Origin: Mycogone perniciosa
Lineage: Eukaryota > Ascomycota > Sordariomycetes > Hypocreales > Hypocreaceae
Direction: 5' to 3'
Assembly: GCA_025331125.1 (NCBI GenBank)
Contig: JAOALB010000065.1
Coordinates: 186,001 to 250,000 of the forward strand
DNA: 64,000 nucleotides
Shown: piece after piece, positions 45,599 to 56,045 of the stretch
Layout of the letters: each line of letters starts with the position of its first letter
How positions within the stretch are numbered: the first letter of the stretch is position 1
The notes under the pieces: model-generated
The model's database searches: none
What the model was told of the DNA's origin: nothing
What the model saw: only the letters and a program-made list of their open reading frames with translations
Translations under genes and position numbers: made by a program

Positions 45599-46254
45599 TG
45601 ATAAGGTTGCAGATAGTAAGATAGCTCCAGGTTTCACAACGAAGCTACTGCTCGATGGATTGGACGGGATGGCCAAGCGGATGAATTGGTTAGAGATAGC
45701 GGACGGGGGAAAGGAGGAGAAGGAGGAATGGAAAGAGAGATAGGAGAGAAAACGAGGAGACGGCAGGGGATGGAGCAAAGATAACGAACTGGTCTCGGTC
45801 TGTATATAAAGTCTATGGAGTACAGCTGCTACTGCGAAGTACGGATTCATTGTACGGAGTGTGGGGGAATGGGCAAATGGCCATACTCGCGAGTCTCAGC
45901 CCGGTTTCCGGTCCCTGCTTTCTTTACCCCGGACAGACGCGCGCGATAGATAAGACGCCGGGGGTGCCGTTTATCTAGGTGACAGGACAGGAGCAAAAGG
46001 CTTGAGCAATTGAATTACTACTAAGACGGGGGGTGGTTCGCTGAACTTTGCCTATCTGTGAGAGACGTTTGAGCTAGGGCTAGGAGCGTAGATCGGCGCT
46101 CTGCACATGAACGCGGAGAGAGAAGCGGGAAAAGAGGCTTAGATAGTGCGCCAGGTAAAAGAGACGAGACATTGATAGGGAATATGCGGCTTGTCATGCC
46201 GTACAGGGTACCGCAGCTGATATGAGCCCGGAGAGACAGAGATATGGAAGATAA
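45599..46254. promoter_or_regulatory. Cluster of 13 HGATAR sites upstream of the ammonium transporter
   Basis: HGATAR, the binding sequence of AreA/NIT2 GATA factors, occurs on either strand at 45599, 45611, 45619, 45694, 45738, 45779, 45944, 45948, 45971, 46052, 46141, 46173 and 46249. Under equal base use about two would be expected in 656 bp. Two pairs are closely spaced or overlap (45611/45619, 45944/45948), an arrangement known to raise AreA affinity. The nearest site is about 150 bp from the start codon. Nitrogen-limitation induction of the transporter is inferred. Confidence 0.7.
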
Positions 46255-48767
46255 GGTGAGGTGTGTATAAATGTCGGTACGTACAAATAGAAACGCAGGC
46301 AGATATCAAGAGATACGGCTAGCCGGGATGGGGGAGGAACCCTCTAGGAACCCGGAAACAGGGTGGGCTCCCGCAGCAAAGGCATGTATCTTTCCGGTAC
46401 TGCCGCAAACAGGCATATATCGGGCCCAGCCGGGATGTTCTTCTGGTATGTACGGAGCATTAGATAGTACTACTCCGTACTTGAAAACGTATTATAACAT
46501 AACTATTGAAGAGCATGCACAATCTCTTCGTCTCTTTTTTTTGGTGATTGTTTCTTTCTTCTCACGGGCTGAGCTCAGCGCCAAAACCTCACCTAGAAAA
46601 CAGGGGGGGGCGCGCATCTCCAGCCCATGTCCAACCAAACCCCCTAGCTCACCCATCAATGCCCCCAAGGAAGATGACAATTTGCCTTTTTGTTTCTCTC
46701 TCGTTGGGTATCAAAAACCGGAAGAAAATAGATATCCATCAATGAAATGAAGGGACAGAAAAAAAACATATGAAGCGGATTTAGCAAGGGAGCAGTAAAC
46801 CGGGCTGTCAGTCGGTTCCTCGTATCCGAGACAAGACATCTCTGAGACCTCTTCTGGCCCATTGTGCAGGCGATGACACCTGCGTCATTCAATGAATAGA
46901 AAGTATGATATACTAGTACTCCGTATATACATCCTGTCTGTCCTCTGGCCAATTGAGATCTCCGATAAGCAACCGGGAGAAAAGCAAGAGGCTTCAAAGC
47001 TTGTTCCTGTTCCTCCTGGCAGTGAAACAGCAGGCAGCCAAGATTTCAAGAAATGCCGTCACTTCATCATGTAACTGATAAGAACGTCCAGGAATACCCA
47101 CTAGGCATGATTGGGCCCGTTTGCGCGTACCCCCGCCCCTTCTAGATAGTTTGCAGTAGTATTACTCCGTAGTAATATCACGGCTCCGTACGGAGTAGAA
47201 GCTGTGGCTCCGTGGAGATTATGCTTCTGTTTATAGCCGTGGCTCGGAGGCAATAACTCACATCAAGCAAGAAGTCTTGTGACGCGCAGATGATTGAAGA
47301 CCCCAAGGCCAAAACAGATCACCGAGCCCTCCTGTCTTGCCCTGGATGTCATTGACTCTCTATCTGGACCGCAATCACACATCGCTTGTAAAAGTTTACC
47401 GAGTCAACCCACATGTCAAACCCCCCCCAAGATCTCGGTGCTGCCGATGACTACATAAGCCCTGCATCCATATCGTATGCGGGATATGAAATAATTCCAT
47501 TTCCTTGATTCTGTAAAGAAGTAGACGTAACCATAGATCGACTTCGCCCACCCATGCCAAGCAAGCCAAGCAATCGACGCCGCGTCTGTCATTCGGAAGA
47601 GGTCCTTGGCGGTGGTCTGTGTAAATCCACGAAGATATCAATGTGAACAACATGCTACTCAAAAGAGGATATCTTCATAGATCAGTGCCAGACAAGACAA
47701 ACAGAGCCAACATCTTTATCTGATCCAAACATCTTTTCAGGCTCGGCTCCTGCTACAACCTCATGTTTCCACTTCATACATACGGAGTACGGAGTACATG
47801 CAAAAGGCAATGCAGCAGCAGACCTCCAAGCACATTCCGGGGACCACCCCACGCCCTTCACGCGAAAAACAATCGTAGCTGAAACCCGAAAAACGACGGA
47901 AAAAAAAAAAAAAAAGCCCGAAACGTCCACAAAGTCACTGTACCTCATTCCCCGAAAGGAAAGCCAAAAACACTCAAACATGGCTGGCTATCTTCTCTCC
48001 CCAGCCTTATCAAAAACCCGGGTAGCCAATCACAGAGCAGCTTGCTCATTACGTGCGAGAAACCCCGATTTGGTTATTTATGGGGACGTGCGTCCGTATC
48101 GGGTATGGTATCAGGCTGGATGTTGCATTCCGACCTCTCCTCTCCCTGCGAGATCCGAGATGATGGATTGTTATAAATCCGATGATGTGCCAAGAGTGTG
48201 TTGATGATAATACGGCGTATCTGAATTCGCATGAAGTATCCAGGTTCTATTATGTTTCGTTGATCAAAACAAATTAATTACCTTGCATCCCTTTTGGGCG
48301 TCTTTCTAATGTCCGATGCTGCAACTCAGCAGCAGACATGAAAACGTCTCTCTAGGCAAGATGCTCGTTTTGCATGTTCCATAGCCCATTCACTCTTACA
48401 ACCAGCCCATATGCCCTTTCTGCAATTCTACATACATATCTTCAAATCAATTTAGGTACATAGAATTGGTATTATACGGTCTCATCAATCATCATGTGCC
48501 CCGAACGCTTATCGTGATGTACATACATACTGCCCAATATCACCCTTTTTTTTTACCCCGAGTTTCCTCCTCTTTGCTTCGGGTCGTCCCTAACCAAGTC
48601 TCGAAATTGTCCCCTTGGCATTAGTCATGTGACGAGATGGGATATCACAAAGCCATGCCGATCCAGCTCCCTGGGAGTGGCAATTGTGCCTCCATCATGT
48701 CCTCACAGACAGCCAAGCCACCAATCCAGCCATAAACGCCGGCTATCATTGCCTCGTTACCCAAAGA
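46255..48767. other. 2.5-kb spacer between the transporter and CRT10-like genes
   Basis: No gene is supported. It contains several palindrome copies: 46450, 46486, 46912, 47161-47176, the perfect CTCCGTACGGAG at 47184-47195, and 47786. It also has an A-run of 15 near 47899. A 159-codon frame at 46271-46750 is low complexity and not convincing. Confidence 0.4.
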
Positions 48768-49977
48768 TCAAAAAATGCAGAGCTTACCGGTTTGCTCCTC
48801 ACGCGTTATTTCATATGTCAGAATATCATGAGTCCGATAATGCAGCATCAGCCTATACCGTCTCGGCACAGCTGCCCGGTTCACCTTGTGACCACCCATG
48901 TGGACATCGTCTTGCACGGGCCCAATGGCCATTCCATGCAACGGCCGCAAAGTTTTTCTATATGCACTTTCGTCCGACTCTCTCGGCAGAATCCACTCAA
49001 CCCGGAGGCCGTGATCCCATACGCCTGCCTGATTCTTGACTGGCGATCTGAGCTTCGTTGGTGTAAGGAGCAGGACCCGTCCTATTTGCGAACCTACAAC
49101 GACTAGCGAAAGCTCAGGAACATGAGCCAGCATGCTAAGTCGACTCGTTGCGCGGAAATAGGGCCGAATAGTTCGGTCCCGAAACATGCCAAATGTGACG
49201 GCGTCAGGACACAAAACTCCTACCTCCTTTGAGACCCGTTCATTCTTTCTCAGAAGGCTTCGTAATTCTAGGTCCTTCTCATAGGCACGAAGAAATCGAT
49301 ATTGCTTGGCTACGCGCTCGATTCGGCGATCCGTCCTACGAGAGACGTCGGGATTGAACTGTACTGGCCTTCTGAGAAACTCAACAAGAAATGGCGTCCG
49401 CCGAGATATACGCTGAACCGTTCCATTGTGAGGGAACAACGCCATGTCAAGTGGAGGCAGAGGTGATTGCGAGGCTGGCTCGTTATCGCTAAGCCCCGAC
49501 AGCATTGAATCGACGGTGCTTCGTTCGTCATCCTTTGATGTCACGCTGTCTAGGTCCCCAGACGTCTGGATCAAGAAAGGTATGGAATCAGACGGAATGA
49601 ACGTCCCTATCATGGGATAGTCCGGCTCTTGCATGGCCACGTCAAACCCCTGTTCCACATGGGCCTGTTCCACATGGGCCTGTGCCGCATGAGCTTGTGC
49701 AGCGTGAACCTGTGCAGCATGAGCCTGTTCAACATGAAATGTAGCCTGAGAAATTTGGGTAAGCGCCGCCTGAAGACTTTCAAAGCTAGACTGAAACTGA
49801 GCCTGAGATGCTTGAGCCAAAGTCTGATCCTGATCCTGAGTCTGTACTGTGGAAGTAAGTTGGAAAAACGACCCCGGAAAATTCGGAAAGCCCGGTTGAA
49901 ACTGAATCTGAGGTGCTTGAGTCTGAGGTGCTTGAGTCTGAGGTGCCTGAGTTTGAGGTACTTGAGTTTGAGTTGCT

Positions 49978-50027
<50 letters not shown>

Positions 50028-51893
50028 GGCCTGAGCTAGAGCATTGGCCTGGGCCTGCATCATAGCCTGAACATGAACCTGATCCTGAGCCTGGTCAGTG
50101 GCAGTGTATTGTGGAATCGACTCTAGAACACCTGAAAAGTGTGGCTGAAACAGCGTTCCTGGTTGTCCCGGGAACGGTTCGAAGGGAGCGCTTTGAGGGG
50201 CACTCGGAATTGCGGCGATTTCTTGAGTGTTGGCCATAACGGCGACGTTTTCTGTTTCTTCCTCTCCATCAGAGTCTTGGTCCATACCCTCGTTTTCTTC
50301 TTCGCCCTGTTCCTCAGATTCTTCATATCCAGTTTCACTTTCGTCGCCGAGCTCATCCTCGGGAGCATCTGCACCTAAAGTATCTGCCAGCAGAGGTGAA
50401 GGTTGGTTAACTGTCCCCTGATATTGACCTAACGGGACGGGTCTAGGCATTGATAAACGAGGCGGGAGATTTGGGTGTTCGGGTATGGCTTCGATACATG
50501 GGCTGACGTCAACCATCGGTTGCGTGAATCCCACACCCGGTTTGAGAATGTCGAGATCTCTCTCTGGCATGCCTAGCATCTCAGCCACCGATTGGACTTC
50601 CATGAAGCAGTTCTCAGCCAAGGCAAGAACACCCCAACCCCTAAAAGCACAATTAGTCCTTTCTTGCCTTGCTGCCCTCATCATTTGTGTGTGCCCATCA
50701 GATACTCACTTGGAAGAGGCGGGCGAAAATTCCTCGCTCAGAAGCATTGCATGCGTAGAGGGACCAATGACATTAACGGGCTGATGTATTCTCCAGATAT
50801 CTGCCAGCCACATGTTCCCTTTGATGTCCACGGCGCAGATCATCTCGGCCGTGCCATCGTCGAGATCCACAAAGCAGATATTGGGGATGTTTGAGGCTTC
50901 CTTCCCGAGGGCAACCACGATCCTGAAATTACTCGCACGCTTAGAAACATCCACCTCGTCGTCATTGCAAATTTGGTGGCATTCGCATGACTCCCGTGTT
51001 TCTGGCGGCTCCTTGAGGCAAGTGGCTAGAGCAAGGGCAAAAACCGTCACCTCGCAGCGATTCGAGCTGACTGCTATGAGGCGAGATTTGCGATGCACTG
51101 CCAATCCCCAGGCAGAATGGCCAACGTTCTCGTGGAAGAACAACCTCGGCGGGTTGTCCCTCTTGGGGCTGGTCTGGGCAGCTGCCAACACATTTGGTTT
51201 ACTAAACACCCAGTCTGCAATCGCCTTGACGTAGTATGCAATTACATCTCCGTCGTCAAAGCAGGCAACCACAACTTCATCTTCGCCAAGAAACCCAGTT
51301 ATAATATGGTTGATCGTATGGGGCGAAACAGAGTCCACACAGCCCCCCATGGAGTAGGAAGCCTTGCTTGGTTCGGGGACAAGGTCAAGGTCCGGCACTC
51401 GAGGAATCGTCTGTTTTGGAACGCCTCGGGGCACGTAGACAAAGATATGGCCCTGGTATGCCACAAAGTAGAGCTGATAGGAAACCTGTCAGTCTTGATT
51501 ATGCCTCCAAGTCCGTCCCAGATCAACACTTACGTTGTGAGCTTGTGATAGTGCAGTCAAGTTGTTTCGATAGCTCTGCATGGACGGAATAAGCCGATAT
51601 ATCGAATTATCAGGGCTGGTCTCGTTATCAGACTCGAGACTCGGCCAGTTATACGGCAGTCCCAGGCCTGACATAGAGGCCCGTTCCCGTTCCCTGATTG
51701 CGCGCTTGGCTTCATCTCCAAACTGCATCACCCCAACATGCATTAGTCCTCTTTTCAAGCCGTATCAAGCCGTTATCATTCTATAGCGCAGACTCACCCG
51801 GTCAGTCGCCGTTTGTAAATGGCATATACCCACAGAGACGGGCTGAAAGGTCCGAGGAGGAGGAGGAGGAGGTCGGTTGGATTCAAACGCCAT
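48768..51893 (-). CDS. crt10: CRT10-like WD40-type protein with Ala-Gln repeat tract
   Basis: Exons 51798-51893, 51534-51722, 50710-51473 and 48768-50640 (complement) encode 973 residues. Yeast CRT10 affects transcription of ribonucleotide reductase genes and dNTP supply; fungal homologues share an N-terminal beta-propeller-like region. Here it is marked by LYFVAYQGHIFVYVPRG, GEDEVVVACFDDGDVIAYYV, HSAWGLAVHRKSRLIAVSSN and DIKGNMWLADIW. The conserved C-terminus includes RATSRLSMLAHVPELSLVVV and GSQIGRVLLLTPTKL. Between them lies a long disordered stretch: an acidic segment (ESEEQGEEENEGMDQD), then alternating Ala-Gln dipeptides encoded by a GCCTGA array and QTQAP repeats. The N-terminus has six consecutive prolines. 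At the third exon two in-frame acceptors lie 12 nt apart; I chose the downstream one. Regulation of RNR is inferred from the family name only. Confidence 0.82.
49911..50034. repeat. In-frame coding repeats: 15-bp units and hexanucleotide GCCTGA array
   Basis: Positions 49981-50034 read as nine hexamers on the plus strand (GCCTGA with one GCCTGG), encoding Ala-Gln pairs in the CRT10-like protein on the minus strand. Next to them (49911-49975) are degenerate 15-bp units encoding QTQAP. Both unit lengths are multiples of three, so copy-number change keeps the frame. Confidence 0.85.
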
Positions 51894-52934
51894 CGCCGCC
51901 AAGGAGATGGTAGCCTCGCCGTTGTGTTCCAACCACGATACCTCAGTACATATAAATGTATCAAGCAAGGATACAACACCCCCAGGAAGAACTATCAGAG
52001 GATAGAGAAAGAGGTTCTGAGGAGGTTTAAGTGACGGCAGATGGTGGAGAAGGTGTGGTGGGGATGGTGATGCTATTAGTAGGAGTTCTAGTTGTAGTAT
52101 GAGTCTACGAACGACCCCACCCGTTGATAGACTAGGCAATCGATAAAAGCAAGGGGCCCGTGATCACCGATCACGCTAGAACACGTGCTAGCCACCGCCA
52201 CGATTGTATGTAGTGGAGCTTCGGGAGAAGGCTCGCCAATCGACAGCAAACAAATATACAGCATAAGAAAACAAATATACTACTCGTACGAGTACAGCCC
52301 CCAGGTCAACTACCACTCACAAATATTGAATAGGGACACATTCCTATATGCGGGGCTCTCGCCGGCTCTTGAACGCAGACTTTCATGGTCTGACCAAACT
52401 GCTATTAAATTTAATCCTATAATTGTTACTCCGTACGAAGTACTTTTCATGATATATGTACTTTATGTTGTTGAAGATGTAAGTGATTAGCGTGGCGCTA
52501 AAATGCTTAGCCTGTGCACGAGCCGCGTATAGCCCAATCATAGGTCAAGTTTCTGACCGAGGGGCGGCTATGTGTTTGTTTTCCAAGGCTGTATATTTGC
52601 TTGCTCATCAGTTAACACACATCAGCTTGCGTGATCAATTAAAATCAGTCCAATAGAACAAGAAACATGGTGTTGGCGAAAGGGAATTATGACCCGTCAC
52701 ATTTTAACCAAGTTCGCCAAGATGTGGATAATTCTGTCACTAAAATATCCAACAGGATTGTGATGATATCTTCCTACACAACTCCTTCTATGCGCAGCAT
52801 CAATCTTCAAGTGCATCAGCCACGCAAGAAACCATGCCATCCAAACGCCCAAAATCATCAAAAGAAAGATCGTCTCATCGTAAGCTACAGGTAGATACCT
52901 GCAACAAGTCCACCGCAAAATGGGTATGCAAAAC
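51894..52934. other. 1-kb spacer upstream of the CRT10-like gene
   Basis: This AT-rich intergenic sequence contains GTACGAGTAC near 52283, a TACTCCGTACGAAGTA copy near 52430, and one CACGTG at 52182-52187. No gene is supported. Confidence 0.4.
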
Positions 52935-54386
52935 TCATTGCCTCATAAGTTCGGTCATGTCCTTCATCCGATAATCCAGCACCGGCGTAACCCAGTCGTC
53001 CTCAACCAGCGAATACGATTCCCTCACGTTATCCTTCCCCTTTCGTGGGTTCAGCGCCCAGTACCCAAAATCCGCATTGATCGACTTGAGATATCTGAAC
53101 AGATTTTCCCAATAGTGCGCGTCGCCAACAGACGGCTCATCCGGCGCCCCGAGCTCGCCGAACCACACAGGTGCAATGTCTTGCTCCAGAAGATACGCCC
53201 AGTTATGCCGCATCGTCTTGACAAAGGACTTGTAGCTCCGCTGCGCGAATCGGCCGTCCCAACTTCCCCAGCCAGACCACTTGTACCCGTGTGCTGAGTA
53301 TACCAGCCGGTCGGCGACGTCTAGCTTAACCGGCCGCGTGCGAGCGCCCGAGACGTCATTTGCAGACTCGGTGCCCTCGACGATAATCAGCCAGTCAGAC
53401 TTCATCTTCAGAAGTCTGTTCCCGCAACGCTCCGCCGCGGCCGCCCACTTGGACCAGGGCATGGTGCCCCAAAGCCCTCGAACCTCATTGCGAAGATCCG
53501 CCCCGATCACCAGCGGATTGTCCACAAAGCGCTCCATGATGGTCTCCCAGTGCTCTATCCATTCCTCTTCCGTCTGCTTGACCCGACAAAACGGGCCTAG
53601 GTGGTCGTTGGCCCAGCCAGCGTCGCACGGGTCTGCTCCGCAGCACCAAGTTGCGCTAGTAATGTGGTTGTTGACGATGACTGCGAGTCCAGCATCGGTT
53701 AGGGCTGTCGTAACCGCTTCGAACACGTCCACGGCACGAAGACCCGCGAGATCCGGGTTCGCAAGGACGAGATGCGACTCGATGACGGGGTTCTTCATGA
53801 CAATCTCGTCCGCGTAGGGGAGCCGCACGCTATTGAATCCGAGCCTTTTGATGGTCTGGGCAATGACGCTACGGTGCTGGACCTCCAGACCTCCAGTCAC
53901 AAACAGCTCATCACTCGCGCCGTACCAGTTGATCGACGACAGCTTGAACCGCCTCCCCTCCGCATCCACGATATTGCGACCTCGCGTCCGAAGCGGCAGT
54001 TTGTAGTTGGATATCCACGTGCTCTCCAACGGCGGCGGGAGAGGCTGCTTGCTAAAGTATTTCGAGTCTTCGTCCGGCACCCACAGAGAATCCAAACGCC
54101 GCTCTTTCCGCCAGAAATAGATGATGTAGATCACAATCGGCACCAGAATCAGGAGGAACGCCATTGTGCATCGAGACCGTAACAAGCGACGCTTCTTTCG
54201 GGGGAATAGCTTTTTTCTCGGCCGTTTCCGCTCGCTGGCCCAGGCAAAATCGTCAATTTCAATGTCGACAACGGCGTGGCCAACATAACGAGCCCAATCT
54301 GTTGCGGCAGCCTCGGTCTCTGGCAACGAAAAGAGCGGCAGCTCCTTGTCACTTTCGACGCTGACTAAGTGTGGAGGGGCTGCCAT
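52935..54386 (-). CDS. GH5-family glycoside hydrolase with N-terminal membrane anchor
   Basis: This single exon has 483 residues from ATG 54386 (an upstream in-frame GTG is ignored). The enzyme belongs to the cellulase-type (beta/alpha)8 glycosidases that cleave beta-linked glucans or related glycosides with retention. Family blocks are FKLSSINWYG near the domain start, LGFNSVRLPYADE, and the two catalytic glutamates: acid/base Glu301 (GADLRNEVRG) and nucleophile Glu411 (WFGELGAP). YSAHGYKWSGWG and FGYWALNPRKG also fit. Before the domain there is a very basic segment (residues 52-72) and one hydrophobic helix (about 74-92), making a type II membrane protein with the catalytic domain in the lumen or outside. 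This points to a cell-wall or glycan-processing role rather than secreted biomass degradation; that is inference. Confidence 0.88.
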   Translation of the reverse strand: MAAPPHLVSVESDKELPLFSLPETEAAATDWARYVGHAVVDIEIDDFAWASERKRPRKKLFPRKKRRLLRSRCTMAFLLILVPIVIYIIYFWRKERRLDSLWVPDEDSKYFSKQPLPPPLESTWISNYKLPLRTRGRNIVDAEGRRFKLSSINWYGASDELFVTGGLEVQHRSVIAQTIKRLGFNSVRLPYADEIVMKNPVIESHLVLANPDLAGLRAVDVFEAVTTALTDAGLAVIVNNHITSATWCCGADPCDAGWANDHLGPFCRVKQTEEEWIEHWETIMERFVDNPLVIGADLRNEVRGLWGTMPWSKWAAAAERCGNRLLKMKSDWLIIVEGTESANDVSGARTRPVKLDVADRLVYSAHGYKWSGWGSWDGRFAQRSYKSFVKTMRHNWAYLLEQDIAPVWFGELGAPDEPSVGDAHYWENLFRYLKSINADFGYWALNPRKGKDNVRESYSLVEDDWVTPVLDYRMKDMTELMRQ

Positions 54387-56045
54387 ATTGGTTCGGCACT
54401 GCACCACCACCACAAGATAGGTAGGTACGCTACTTCATAAGCTTAATGCTCTGTATGCTCCGCCTTCATAGGGTCCGCCTAGAACAAGAACGACGTGTAG
54501 TTGACGAGCGATAGTGGTGATAGTGCCGAATGAATGATAGTAGGCTAGACAAGGCAATCGAGCACACGACACTCAAGATGCGGTGTTTAAATATGCGTAG
54601 AATATATCAACCCCTCAAGATCACTGGTCCTTGTCAGGCGAGAGGGACCTCGGGTGTTAGTGGTCGCGTACGTCTCGGCGGCCAAGAAATCGGACGGTTC
54701 GGGCTTCTCAGGCTCCCGTTCTCTTTCACGGCTCCGGAGCGGCTTCCCGGTGATGAGATCTTCTCGATATATGAAAAAAGCCGTAGGTTTCTCAAAAGAA
54801 GAGAGGATTGAAGATTTCCAGTTAAGCCGAGTCACTCGCCTTTTCCGCATCTTCGGGTGAGCAACGGACATCCTTATCAACCCAATCCCTCGCGCATGTC
54901 CTTGCTTTATAACGCAAACTCCATTACTTTCCTACCTCTTCCGTAGCTACGAAAAAACGTGTCTTTTGCCAAGACAAACGGTCCATCCGAAGGTGCCGAG
55001 CCTTTGCTAGCTGTTGCAAAGACGCTTGTTATCAGGCAAGATATGATGATCAGTGGCTGGAAGCATCGGATCTGCCCTCCGCTCTCAACTACCAAGACCT
55101 ACTACACATGTACGGGGTAGTTGTGGACACATAAACTTGACACAAAAAAACAACAATCGACCAGTAAATGCCACGCATGTTACGCAATAGTATCAGAAGC
55201 AAACTGCACGTATACATGTAAGACATTTGGCATGCCACTCTGCCTTGCTGTTATTTCTGGGCATGGCATTTTGTTTTCCCGATAGGATTATTATTTGTAT
55301 GCGAATGCGAACGTGGGTGTGATGCAATGACACCGGCTCTTGGGCCAGCTGAGCGCGCTAACATCTCCCAGATCGGAGCCAAAAGACCTCCGCTTCTTCC
55401 GACCAAACGTCGCGTTCCGTATTCCTCATCTCCCCTGAACCAATTGTGACGTCCAAGAAACATAGCTATACATAGTAAGTACACAATGGCCTCGCCCATA
55501 GTCTTATTCCCCGATCCTTAGTTTCCGGAGCCTCCTTATTGAACTTGCAGATTCGCCAGGAATCCCGCTGTCAACGTTGAAGCTGTTGTCCCTCGACTAT
55601 CCCTCCGCCTGGGACTACCTAGTCGTTCATGAAGATAAACACATAAAAACAAATTCCTCCATAAAAATATATACCAAGAAAAAATGGTGTAACCGTGGCG
55701 CCGCGCTGTCCTGTTCAAAGGCCGTTTGACTACAAATCGAGAGAGAACTGGTCTCGATATAATGCGTCCCCTGGCAAAGGGTAGTTATAAATGTAAATCT
55801 TTGATCTCGTGGCATGTCGCATCTCTCGATGCCGGCCATGCCGGGTCACCTCGTGGGTATTATAATAAGCGCACTTCCATGTGTAGGTGCCGATGCAGTA
55901 TCTACCAGCGCTAACTTCGTTGATCCATAGTCGCGAGACTTCAACCTCCTCTTTCTTTGTCTTTCTTCTTCTTTGTCTTTGATCTTTTTTCTTTCTCACA
56001 GGAAGATCGATGTTCTCTCCATTAGCTCTTGGGCTCAGTCGAAAA
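54387..56045. other. 1.65-kb spacer between the GH5 and receptor genes
   Basis: Short overlapping frames only. The stretch includes promoter sequence for the GH5 gene and 3' flank of the receptor gene; AT-rich near 55130-55200 and 55640-55690. No gene is supported. Confidence 0.4.

Noticed and set aside
13077..52187. CACGTG sites at 13077, 16605, 19857, 21102, 21818, 22115 and 52182 as bHLH targets
   Set aside because: About 16 copies of a 6-bp palindrome are expected by chance in 64 kb, so these are not enriched; several lie in introns or 3' flanks.
54387..54413. Upstream GTG start for the GH5 gene
   Set aside because: Nuclear fungal genes start at ATG; the first in-frame ATG at 54386 gives a sensible N-terminus.
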